Positions 7,754-13,439 of a DNA stretch of 13,554 nt are shown piece by piece. Origin of the DNA: Candidatus Omnitrophota bacterium. GTDB taxonomy: Bacteria; Omnitrophota; Gorgyraeia; Gygaellales; Profunditerraquicolaceae. Made by a program: the position numbers and the translations under genes. Position 1 is the stretch's first letter; each line of letters opens with the position of its first letter. The notes beneath the pieces are model-generated. The model was not told the origin of the DNA and did no database searches. It worked only from the letters and a program-made list of their open reading frames with translations. Location: contig JAQUOO010000023.1 of assembly GCA_028717055.1 (NCBI GenBank), positions 1-13,554 of the forward strand, in the 5' to 3' direction.

Positions 7754-8369
7754 ACTAAAGATTGCCGCGTTCACGGCTTTTTTTGTTATTCTCGGTTTCG
7801 TCGTGCTAAACGGCTGCGCTAAGCGGGAAATCAAGAATATAAATTCAAAAGGCAAAAACATTATCTGTTTCGGTGATAGTATTACTTTCGGTTATGGGGT
7901 GGCCTCAGGTGAAGATTATCCAGCCAGCCTTAGGAAAATCTTGAGTGATACTGTTGTAATTAACGCCGGGGTGGATGGAGATACTTCTGTTGAAGGATTA
8001 AACAGGATTAATGCCGATGTTTTGGAGAAGAATCCCCGTTTGGTTTTGATTGAATTTACCGGAAATGATTTCTTGAAGAAAGTGCCGATGGAGAATACGA
8101 TAAAAAACATCCGGAAGATGATCGAAGAGATCCAGCGCCAGGGAGCAATGACTGCCATTGTTGATGTAAGCGCAGGGCTCTTCCTTATCGAATACCGCGT
8201 AAGGCTTTTTAATCTGGCCAGGCAGACAAATTCGATTTTTATCCCGGAAGTTTTAGGCGGGATCCTTACTAACCCCAGCATGAAGAGCGATTTCATGCAT
8301 CCGAATAAAAACGGTTATGGAATCGTCGCGCAAAGGGTTTATGCCGGGATTAAGGATTATTTAAAATGA
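7740..8369 (+). CDS. SGNH/GDSL hydrolase, lipoprotein-type (TesA-like esterase)
   Basis: A lipid or carbohydrate-ester hydrolase of the SGNH fold, probably tethered outside the cytoplasmic membrane. The N-terminus has a basic start, a hydrophobic stretch (7-23) and LNGC with C26 as likely lipidation site; Asn at -2 is slightly off the usual lipobox, and Ala at +2 would allow outer-membrane sorting. The catalytic blocks are in order in the 209 residues: GDS at 45-47 (nucleophile S47), the oxyanion Gly in INAGVDGDTS, TGND with N109, and DFMHP with D184 and H187. It resembles the TesA/arylesterase subgroup; its substrate is unknown. The start lies inside the rlmN 3' end (14-nt overlap) with GAGG at 7729-7732, 7 nt before the ATG. 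Its stop shares ATGA with feoA. Confidence 0.9.
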   Translation: MKKNKLKIAAFTAFFVILGFVVLNGCAKREIKNINSKGKNIICFGDSITFGYGVASGEDYPASLRKILSDTVVINAGVDGDTSVEGLNRINADVLEKNPRLVLIEFTGNDFLKKVPMENTIKNIRKMIEEIQRQGAMTAIVDVSAGLFLIEYRVRLFNLARQTNSIFIPEVLGGILTNPSMKSDFMHPNKNGYGIVAQRVYAGIKDYLK

Positions 8370-8602
8370 AAAAGATAAATTTAGTGCAGATGAAAGAAAA
8401 GCAAAAAGGCCGGATAGCGGAATTGCCGGAAGGAAGCGCTTTAAGAAATAAACTTATGAGCTTGGGGATTTATCCGGGCAGGGAAGTGACCAAGGTAAGC
8501 CATATCGGCTTAAGGGGGCCGGCAGCCATTAAAGTAGGAAGAAGCGTTTTAGTTATAGGCCACGGGATGGCCTCTAAAGTAATCGTGGAAACCCAATGCT
8601 GA
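8366..8602 (+). CDS. feoA: FeoA, cytoplasmic partner of the ferrous iron transporter
   Basis: A small SH3-like protein of 78 residues that binds and assists FeoB in ferrous iron uptake. The characteristic pattern is present: KGRIAELPEGSALRNKLMSLGIYPG (15-39) followed by GPAAIKVGRSVLVIGHGMASKV in the second half. Length is normal. AAGGA at 8352-8356 sits 9 nt before the ATG, and the start shares ATGA with the preceding stop. The 3' end overlaps feoB by 7 nt, a classic coupled feoAB pair. No Fur-type inverted repeat is visible just upstream, since that DNA is coding sequence, so iron control would have to act on an upstream promoter. Confidence 0.93.
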   Translation: MKKINLVQMKEKQKGRIAELPEGSALRNKLMSLGIYPGREVTKVSHIGLRGPAAIKVGRSVLVIGHGMASKVIVETQC

Positions 8603-10326
8603 AAAAGATATTCCTCATCGGTAATCCTAACGTCGGCAAGAGCGTAGTATTCTCGCGCCTTACAGGGGTAAGAGTGATTTCGTCTAATTACGCCGGGACT
8701 ACTGTTGATATAATGAAGGGGTTCCTTAAATCCGGCGAAGAAGAAATCGAAGTAATAGATTTACCCGGAACATATTCTATCGAGCCGTCATCTAAAGCCG
8801 AAGAGGTGGCGGTTTCGTTGCTTAAGGGAAGCCCCCGGGATGAATTCATTGTTATCAATATCGTTGATTCCACTAATTTAGAGAGGAATCTTTTTCTTAC
8901 CTTACAACTGATCGAAGAAGGCTTGCCGGTAGTCGTATCTTTGAATATGTGCGATGACGCCAAACATCGCGGGGTAAACATAGATATCGAGAAATTGGAG
9001 AAACTGCTCGGAGTCCCGGTGGTCGCTACTTGCGCAATTACCGGATTCGGCATAAAGATGCTCATTGATAGATTCAAGGAAGCCAAGCCGGTTGCCAGAA
9101 ATAAGCTTACGCACCGGGAACTTTGGCAGGAGATAGGAAATATAATCGAACAGGTGCAGCAGCTTACGCACCGGCATCATACCTTGCGCGAACTCCTGGA
9201 AGACGCTTCGGTCAGGCCGTTTAGCGGAATGCTTATGGCAATTGCCGTAACCTTTATTTCTTTTCAGGCGGTGCGTTTCATCGGCGAATGGCTCATAGAT
9301 AATGTTTCCAATCCTGTATTTTTTAAATTCTATGAGCCCTTGTTATGGAAATTAAGCCGTTATCTGGGTGAAGAGAGTTTTATCCATCATTTATTAATCG
9401 GGGATTTACTCGACGGGAAAATTGATTTCCAGCAGTCCTTAGGGCTGCTTACTACCGCTCCTTACATCGAATTTGCCATGGTTTTGCCGTATATAGTTTC
9501 ATTTTATTTGATTCTCAGCTTGCTGGAAGATATTGGAATCCTCCCCAGGCTGGCGATGCTTATGGATAATATCTTGCATCGTTTGGGCCTGCATGGTTTC
9601 GCGATTATTCCGGTGCTGCTGGGCTTAGGCTGCAATGTCCCCGGAATTCTTGCCACGCGCAATCTGGAATCGAGGAGAGAGCGTTTTATCGCGGCTACCC
9701 TTATTTCGATAGGTGTGCCGTGCGCCGCGCTTCAGGCAATGATTTTTGGTTTATTGGGAAAATTTTCCGGTTTTTACGTTACCGGGGTATATCTGGTTTT
9801 GTTTTTGGTATGGCTGGTCTTGGGTGTTCTTCTTAATCGAGTTTTAAAAGGAGTGAGCCCGGAGCTTTTGGTAGAGATTCCTCCTTATCGCATCCCCAGT
9901 TTTGCGATACTCTGGCATAAACTATTCCTGCGGATTAAGGGGTTCTTGATTGAGGCTATTCCCGTGGTAATGCTGGGAGTTTTAATCGTTAATATACTTT
10001 TATATTTTAGGTTATTTGAACAATTCAGTTTGATATTCGCTCCGGTAGTTAAGGGGATTTTCGGCTTGCCTAAAGAATCGGCAATAGCTTTGATTATGGG
10101 GTTTTTCCGTAAAGATGTCGCGGTAGGGATGCTGATGCCTTTGGGTTTGTCCATAAAGCAGCTATTTATTGCCTGCGTATTGCTCGCGGTATCATTTCCG
10201 TGTGTCGCGACCTTCGTCATTATGTTCCGGGAGTTGGGATGGAAGGATTTCTTAAAGTCCTGCGCGATTATGCTGATGGCGATGCTTGCGGTAGGGGCCA
10301 GCCTGAATTTTGTGCTGCCGCATTAA
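8596..10326 (+). CDS. feoB: Ferrous iron transport protein B, short form
   Basis: GTPase-gated ferrous iron permease of the cytoplasmic membrane. The G domain (1-165) has G1 GNPNVGKS at 9-16, G2 within SSNYAGTTVD (29-38), G3 DLPG at 55-58, G4 NMCD at 117-120 and G5-like ATCAITG at 144-150. A short helical linker (about 170-205) precedes some eight membrane segments. The two gate motifs GLGCNVPG (343-350, C346) and FPCVATF (534-540, C536) are intact. At 576 residues it is much shorter than E. coli FeoB (773), with a reduced linker after the G domain. The G2 and G1 wording (SNYxGTT, GKSV) differs from the usual GNWPGVT and GKTT, marking a divergent but recurring FeoB branch. It overlaps feoA by 7 nt and is the last gene of the plus-strand train; no intrinsic terminator follows it. 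Iron specificity is assumed from family. Confidence 0.93.
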   Translation: MLKKIFLIGNPNVGKSVVFSRLTGVRVISSNYAGTTVDIMKGFLKSGEEEIEVIDLPGTYSIEPSSKAEEVAVSLLKGSPRDEFIVINIVDSTNLERNLFLTLQLIEEGLPVVVSLNMCDDAKHRGVNIDIEKLEKLLGVPVVATCAITGFGIKMLIDRFKEAKPVARNKLTHRELWQEIGNIIEQVQQLTHRHHTLRELLEDASVRPFSGMLMAIAVTFISFQAVRFIGEWLIDNVSNPVFFKFYEPLLWKLSRYLGEESFIHHLLIGDLLDGKIDFQQSLGLLTTAPYIEFAMVLPYIVSFYLILSLLEDIGILPRLAMLMDNILHRLGLHGFAIIPVLLGLGCNVPGILATRNLESRRERFIAATLISIGVPCAALQAMIFGLLGKFSGFYVTGVYLVLFLVWLVLGVLLNRVLKGVSPELLVEIPPYRIPSFAILWHKLFLRIKGFLIEAIPVVMLGVLIVNILLYFRLFEQFSLIFAPVVKGIFGLPKESAIALIMGFFRKDVAVGMLMPLGLSIKQLFIACVLLAVSFPCVATFVIMFRELGWKDFLKSCAIMLMAMLAVGASLNFVLPH

Positions 10327-10435
10327 TTCCTTAATTAAATAGTGCCCTTCATCTGAAGAATACCCAAAAGGCTGTTTGTCAAATAACCTACTCGATTCAA
10401 TCCTACTACAATCATAAAGATCAGTCAAGAGAATA
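10327..10435. other. AT-rich spacer downstream of feoB, no gene seen
   Basis: About 110 nt without a supported gene, tRNA or clear terminator for the plus-strand train. A TACAAT hexamer at 10407-10412 resembles a -10 but has no -35 at proper spacing (TTGTCA at 10376-10381 is 25 bp away). Confidence 0.5.
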
Positions 10436-10600
10436 GGCCCCGCCCGCTTGGCCGCGGGCTTCGTTGTGCCGGTGGCGTCGCTTCGCCCCGCTGGGGCGGG
10501 GCTTCGCTGGACGGCCGCCTAGGCCGGCGGCCTGGAGCTAATGCAGTCCGTGTCCGGCTCGGCTGCGGCTGGGTGGGGGCAGCCCCAGCCGCGCGTCCTC
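10436..10600. other. GC-rich block of four consecutive perfect hairpins
   Basis: Positions 10441-10600 contain 124 G/C of 160 (78%), far above the flanks. Four perfect stems follow one another: 10442-10447 with 10454-10459 (GCCCGC, 6-nt loop); 10485-10491 with 10496-10502 (GCCCCGC, 4-nt loop); 10513-10519 with 10526-10532 (GGCCGCC, 6-nt loop); and 10565-10573 with 10584-10592 (GCGGCTGGG, 10-nt loop). The words GGGCTTCG and CGCTTCG recur between stems. No start codon or codon pattern supports a protein. It may be a structured non-coding RNA, a REP/MITE-like intergenic repeat, or a transcription barrier between the converging operons. Strand cannot be decided, because the stems are palindromic. 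I do not recognise an RNA family. Confidence 0.6.
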
Positions 10601-10651
10601 TCCCGATACTCTTAAATCCTCATGTCGTCCGCTGTGCCGCATTCAATAAAT

Positions 10652-10680
10652 AAAAAAACTCGGCGGTGCGGCACGCCGAG
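10652..10680 (-). terminator. Intrinsic terminator of the minus-strand operon
   Basis: On the minus strand CTCGGCG (10680-10674) pairs perfectly with CGCCGAG (10665-10659) around an 8-nt loop and is followed at once by seven T (10658-10652). This is a textbook Rho-independent terminator about 58 nt past the KilA-N stop. On the plus strand the hairpin has no T-run after it, so it does not serve feoB. Confidence 0.88.
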
Positions 10681-10688
10681 CCTCTCGC

Positions 10689-10734
10689 GTTCAATCGCGT
10701 AGAACCAACAGGCAAAATTTTAGCGAGATTGAAC
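10689..10734. repeat. Inverted repeat between the terminator and the KilA-N stop
   Basis: GTTCAATCGC (10689-10698) faces GCG-AG-ATTGAAC (10723-10734): seven exact outer pairs, a 2-nt bulge, then three more. It could be a weak 3' hairpin of the operon mRNA or a recombination half-site pair at the element border. Its role is unknown. Confidence 0.4.
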
Positions 10735-10737
10735 TGT

Positions 10738-11541
10738 TTATCTTAATTTCTTAACTAAGCTATCGTCGGTAAGTAATTTCATTTGTTGTATAGCGGTTTT
10801 ATTCAATCTCAACAGCCTTTCATCTTGCGGCAGTCCTTCTCCAATAAACAAAGCATTGAAACTCTCAAGATTAGCTAAACACACCAGCTGCGAAACATCA
10901 GCATAATCCCGGATATTGCCTTTTTTATCAGGGTTACTATCGCGCCACTGCTTAGCGGTCATTCCGAATAACGCCATATTCAGGACATCCGCTTCCGAAG
11001 CATAGATAATTTCGGTCTGCGGTTTAGTTAATTCCTTAGGAATCAAATTTTCTTTAATAGCGTCAGTATGAATCCGATAGTTAATCTTGGCAAGATTGCG
11101 CCGGATATCCCAACCAAGCTGCTTTCGTTCTTCGTCTTTTAACCGTTGAAATTCTTTGATCAGATAAAGCTTGAATTTAGGGGAAACCCAGGAAGCGAAT
11201 TCAAAAGCTATGTCTTTATGGGCATACGTCCCGCCATACCGGCCGGCTTTAGCAATAATACCTTTGGATTTTGTTTTTTCGGTCCATTGTTTCACCGACA
11301 GAACAAACCTGTTCAATCCAGCCTGATTTTTAATTCCCTCGAATTCGGGGGAATTAAAATCCGGGTTATATATCTCCTCCCAGATACCTAAAAACTCAAT
11401 AGTATTCTTATTACGCAGCCATTTCTCGATAAGCGCCAGGCCATTTTCCGTATTCTTGACCATATCGGTCAAAGAAATATAATCATCTTCGTTATGATGA
11501 TAATAAGAAATTTCCGTTCCTAATACTTTGATTTTGGACAT
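10738..11541 (-). CDS. KilA-N domain DNA-binding protein
   Basis: A 267-residue protein whose first half is a KilA-N domain, a DNA-binding fold spread by phages and large DNA viruses. Visible blocks are YISLTDMVKN (21-30), WLRNKNTIEFLGIWE (41-55) and the core GRYGGTYAHKDIAFEFASW (100-118), followed by FKLYLIKEFQRLKDE (123-137). The second half carries a separate conserved-looking block: YASEADVLNMALFGMTAKQW (180-199), then GNIRDYA (208-214) and ANLESFNA (223-230). I recall this tail from other bacterial KilA-N proteins but know no function for it. The start overlaps the FRG gene by 22 nt with only a weak GCGAG before the ATG, so translation is probably coupled. It is the last gene before the terminator. 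A repressor, antitoxin-like or element-maintenance role is possible but not shown. Confidence 0.88.
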   Translation of the reverse strand: MSKIKVLGTEISYYHHNEDDYISLTDMVKNTENGLALIEKWLRNKNTIEFLGIWEEIYNPDFNSPEFEGIKNQAGLNRFVLSVKQWTEKTKSKGIIAKAGRYGGTYAHKDIAFEFASWVSPKFKLYLIKEFQRLKDEERKQLGWDIRRNLAKINYRIHTDAIKENLIPKELTKPQTEIIYASEADVLNMALFGMTAKQWRDSNPDKKGNIRDYADVSQLVCLANLESFNALFIGEGLPQDERLLRLNKTAIQQMKLLTDDSLVKKLR

Positions 11542-12458
11542 ATGGTCTCGCTTTCTATCGCAGATTCTTTATGATTAATCCCATTGAGCCTTAAGAATTC
11601 TTCTATCTCTAGTTCTTTCTTGCCCTCGGTCTTCTTCACTCCGAACAATTCAACCCATTTAGTTCTTACATATGCGCCATCTGATTTAAAAAGAGTGTAT
11701 TCATTGATACCTTTACCTTTCAGGTATTCAAACGCCTTCTCTCGCAGTTCAATTGGCAATATGAATTTTACACATAAATCACCACCTAACGCAGGTATTT
11801 CTTTTGCCGCGCTAAATCGCTCTTCATGTGGAGCAAAGATCACATCGGCATTTCCACCGCCAAAGATACAATACGTATATTCACTTTTCTGAAGCATGTG
11901 ATTATAATGAGTTAGAAGTTTATTAACTTGCTCGTGAGGAACCGCACGGATCAAGGGAACTCTAGGCATAGATGCTATTGCGCGGCCTGGCAAACAAGCA
12001 TCCAGATAAATAAATATGCTTACATATTTAACCGTATCCGGAACATTGTGAAATGCGAAGAAAAGCGCGACATCTTTATCATGTGTCCAGTCAAGCAAAG
12101 GCGATGGCCCACCAATATGCCGGACATAGGCAAAAGCTGCTAGGATATCAGGATCGATAACCTCAAAATCATTCTTAAATGAACCCGAAGTCAGTGGCTT
12201 TAAAAAATCCAAAGCGGGTAGATTTAATTTCTGCAAGAAAGCAAAATATTCACTATATCTAAAATACTTCTCTACATATCGCTCCAGAGTAGTTTCTAAA
12301 GGCCAAGTTGCATCAGCTTGCCCTCGATACAAAACCCCGGAGCCTTTTTTTGGTTTACATTTTAATTCATGGATTCTTTTAGAAAAATTATCAGTTTCAC
12401 AGAAGAAATCCTCGAGCGAATTTATCGGTTCAGTTTTTATCTTGGGCGCAACAGTCAA
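11520..12458 (-). CDS. FRG domain protein
   Basis: A 312-residue soluble protein with the FRG domain, a family named for its F/Y-R-G motif and, as far as I know, of unproven biochemical function. The motif is LYRGQADATWPLETTLER (43-60). Downstream come VRHIGGPSPLLDWTHDKDVALFFAF (112-136), the usual H-G-x-P-T/S-x-LLDW-T block, and the late signature LPIELREKAFEYLKGKGINEYTLF (234-257). All conserved landmarks are present, so it looks intact. The start is a TTG, not an ATG, chosen because GGAGG lies 6 nt upstream and the codon begins 2 nt after the preceding stop. The 3' end overlaps KilA-N by 22 nt, linking production of the two proteins. FRG genes often sit in mobile or defence-rich regions; an effector role here is inference. 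Confidence 0.88.
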   Translation of the reverse strand: MTVAPKIKTEPINSLEDFFCETDNFSKRIHELKCKPKKGSGVLYRGQADATWPLETTLERYVEKYFRYSEYFAFLQKLNLPALDFLKPLTSGSFKNDFEVIDPDILAAFAYVRHIGGPSPLLDWTHDKDVALFFAFHNVPDTVKYVSIFIYLDACLPGRAIASMPRVPLIRAVPHEQVNKLLTHYNHMLQKSEYTYCIFGGGNADVIFAPHEERFSAAKEIPALGGDLCVKFILPIELREKAFEYLKGKGINEYTLFKSDGAYVRTKWVELFGVKKTEGKKELEIEEFLRLNGINHKESAIESETICPKSKY

Positions 12459-12460
12459 AA

Positions 12461-12913
12461 TTATCCTCCGCCATTAAGCCTTGCAGCTTTTATGGAATCT
12501 TCGATCATTTTATTGATTTCATCCCATTTATCATAATAATATCCCTGGATATTTCTATAAGCTTTATCTATTGCGTCTTTTTTTATCTTGGCTTCTCCCT
12601 CTGGAGAAGTAGCGAGCGCCATTTTGTCAGAATGAATTTTAAAAACTGTATTATTAACCTCTAAACATTCTTTCATGGCTTTTTGATGCCAGAATTTAGC
12701 TATTCTAATCGCGGCTTCCGGATTATTCTTGTACAAAGTCATTAAGTCATCGAAGCGGCCCTCGTTGTTTTTGTAAAAACACTGGACTTGGAGATAATCA
12801 AGAAAAAAGTGTGGAATGGTCGGCTCACTTTCCTCTTTCTCGCTCCACCCAACAGAAGGAAATGATAATAAAGTCGTTATGCAACATAAAACTAAAAGTA
12901 ATTTCTTAAACAT
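12461..12913 (-). CDS. Small exported protein of unknown function
   Basis: I do not recognise a family. The 150-residue product begins with a Sec-type signal: KK at 3-4, a hydrophobic core LLLVLCCITTLLSF (5-18) and a likely cut after VGWS near residue 24. LVLC does not fit a lipobox, because Leu precedes Cys. The mature part of about 126 residues is helical and rich in Lys, Asp, Glu and aromatics, with two remaining Cys (C49 in QVQCFY and C83 in KECLEV) that could form a disulfide in the periplasm. It begins 31 nt after the small membrane protein gene, has AGGGGG at 12924-12919 as ribosome binding site, and ends 2 nt before the FRG start. Its last codons (Gly-Gly-Gly) contain that gene's Shine-Dalgarno. 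Confidence 0.8.
   Translation of the reverse strand: MFKKLLLVLCCITTLLSFPSVGWSEKEESEPTIPHFFLDYLQVQCFYKNNEGRFDDLMTLYKNNPEAAIRIAKFWHQKAMKECLEVNNTVFKIHSDKMALATSPEGEAKIKKDAIDKAYRNIQGYYYDKWDEINKMIEDSIKAARLNGGG
12465..12469 (-). promoter_or_regulatory. Shine-Dalgarno that fixes the TTG start of the FRG gene
   Basis: GGAGG on the minus strand is followed by 6 nt and then TTG at 12458-12456. It lies in the last codons of the exported-protein gene, so ribosomes finishing that gene are placed to restart on FRG. Confidence 0.75.
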
Positions 12914-12944
12914 TTATACCCCCTATTTATCTTCCCGACAATAT

Positions 12945-13157
12945 TTATGACCTTTTTAGTTCTTCAATATCCTTTTTAATCAATTCATTGTGTTTTTCAA
13001 TGGTTTTCTTAAGTTCCGTAACATCGTAACTGTTTTTCTCAATAACATAAAGAACGATAAGAATTATGCCGAAAACAAGGAATTGCAGAAAGAAACGATG
13101 AACGACAAAACTAAAACCAAATGAAACCAATCCGCCAAATAAATATATCAGTTTCAT
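12945..13157 (-). CDS. Tiny membrane protein with coiled-coil tail
   Basis: Seventy residues, no family recognised. Two hydrophobic segments (about 3-19 and 22-40) are separated by a short HR turn, followed by a charged helix (44-70) with heptad-like spacing, typical of a coiled coil (ELKKTIEKHNELIKKDIEELK). It would sit in the cytoplasmic membrane with the tail probably inside. The start shares ATGA with the stop of the upstream HTH gene, and GGAGG at 13172-13168 precedes it by 10 nt, so it is a real coupled gene despite its size. Its shape recalls phage or toxin-type small membrane proteins, but no activity can be read from it. Confidence 0.75.
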   Translation of the reverse strand: MKLIYLFGGLVSFGFSFVVHRFFLQFLVFGIILIVLYVIEKNSYDVTELKKTIEKHNELIKKDIEELKRS

Positions 13158-13348
13158 CTTCTGGACACCTCCATCTCTTTATGCTTCTTGGCAATATAAT
13201 CCTCAACTGCCTGCATAGTGATACGAAATCCCCCGCGCCTGCCTTCTTTATAGGCCTTTAGCTTGCGCTGACGGATTAATTCCCGCACGTATTCCTCATG
13301 CAAACGAAGAATCTGCGCTACTTCCTTGGTTAACAGAATTTTAGGCAT
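13154..13348 (-). CDS. Excisionase-like winged-helix DNA-binding protein (HTH_17/MerR-type)
   Basis: A 64-residue DNA-binding protein. LLTKEVAQILRLHEEYVRELIRQRKLKAYKEG (5-36) is the winged helix-turn-helix of the excisionase/HTH_17 family: a helix, a turn, a recognition helix with V-R-E-L-I, then the wing RRGGFRITMQAVEDYI (37-52). Members bend DNA during excision of integrated elements or act as small regulators. No integrase gene is visible beside it, so a regulator role is as likely as excision. It is the first gene after the promoter at 13385-13413, whose dyad repeat could be its own operator. The ATG has no clear Shine-Dalgarno; its leader is about 30 nt. Its 3' end overlaps the membrane protein gene by 4 nt. 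Confidence 0.85.
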   Translation of the reverse strand: MPKILLTKEVAQILRLHEEYVRELIRQRKLKAYKEGRRGGFRITMQAVEDYIAKKHKEMEVSRR

Positions 13349-13384
13349 AGAAAAGTTTATTACAGTTTAATACAATATAACTTA

Positions 13385-13413
13385 ATAATACTACTCTTAT
13401 AGAAATATGTCAA
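13385..13413 (-). promoter_or_regulatory. Sigma70-type promoter of the accessory operon
   Basis: On the minus strand TTGACA (13413-13408, perfect -35), an exact 17-bp spacer and TATTAT (13390-13385, one mismatch from TATAAT) form a near-consensus promoter. Transcription would start near 13378, about 30 nt before the HTH gene. No other promoter of this quality is seen among the minus-strand genes. Confidence 0.75.
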
Positions 13414-13424
13414 TATATTCTATA
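13398..13424. promoter_or_regulatory. Dyad-symmetric putative operator over the -35
   Basis: TATAGAA (13398-13404) and TTCTATA (13418-13424) form a perfect 7-bp inverted repeat spaced by 13 nt, centred on 13411 inside the -35 hexamer. A dimeric repressor bound here would block the promoter. The excisionase-like protein or KilA-N are candidates; this is inferred from position and symmetry only. Confidence 0.45.
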
Positions 13425-13439
13425 CCTTCACACTGTCAA
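13412..13439 (-). promoter_or_regulatory. Possible second, upstream promoter
   Basis: A further perfect TTGACA (13439-13434) is followed after 16 nt by TATATT (13417-13412), giving a weaker tandem promoter in the same direction. It begins at the transposase stop codon, where IS256-type elements have their terminal inverted repeat, which often contains an outward -35. Confidence 0.35.

Noticed and set aside
10327..10345. TTAATT repeats after feoB as a plus-strand terminator
   Set aside because: The stem is AT-only and short and has no T-run, so termination there is not supported.
10385..10415. tRNA T-arm-like sequence (CGATTCAATCC)
   Set aside because: The flanking five bases do not pair as a T-stem and no acceptor, D or anticodon arm is found.
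10254..10522. Minus-strand open frame running from the GC-rich block across the gap into feoB, including the stretch LFDKQPFGYSSDEGHYLIKEL
   Set aside because: It has no start codon before the feoB overlap, begins just after a TAG in the hairpin block, and its last third is antisense to feoB. It was not judged a gene, although part of it reads protein-like.
10684..10706. Second T-loop-like hairpin (CGCG-TTCAAT-CGCG) followed by AGAACCA, suggesting a tRNA or tmRNA end
   Set aside because: The loop is 6 nt and not 7, and no matching 5' half exists upstream on either strand.
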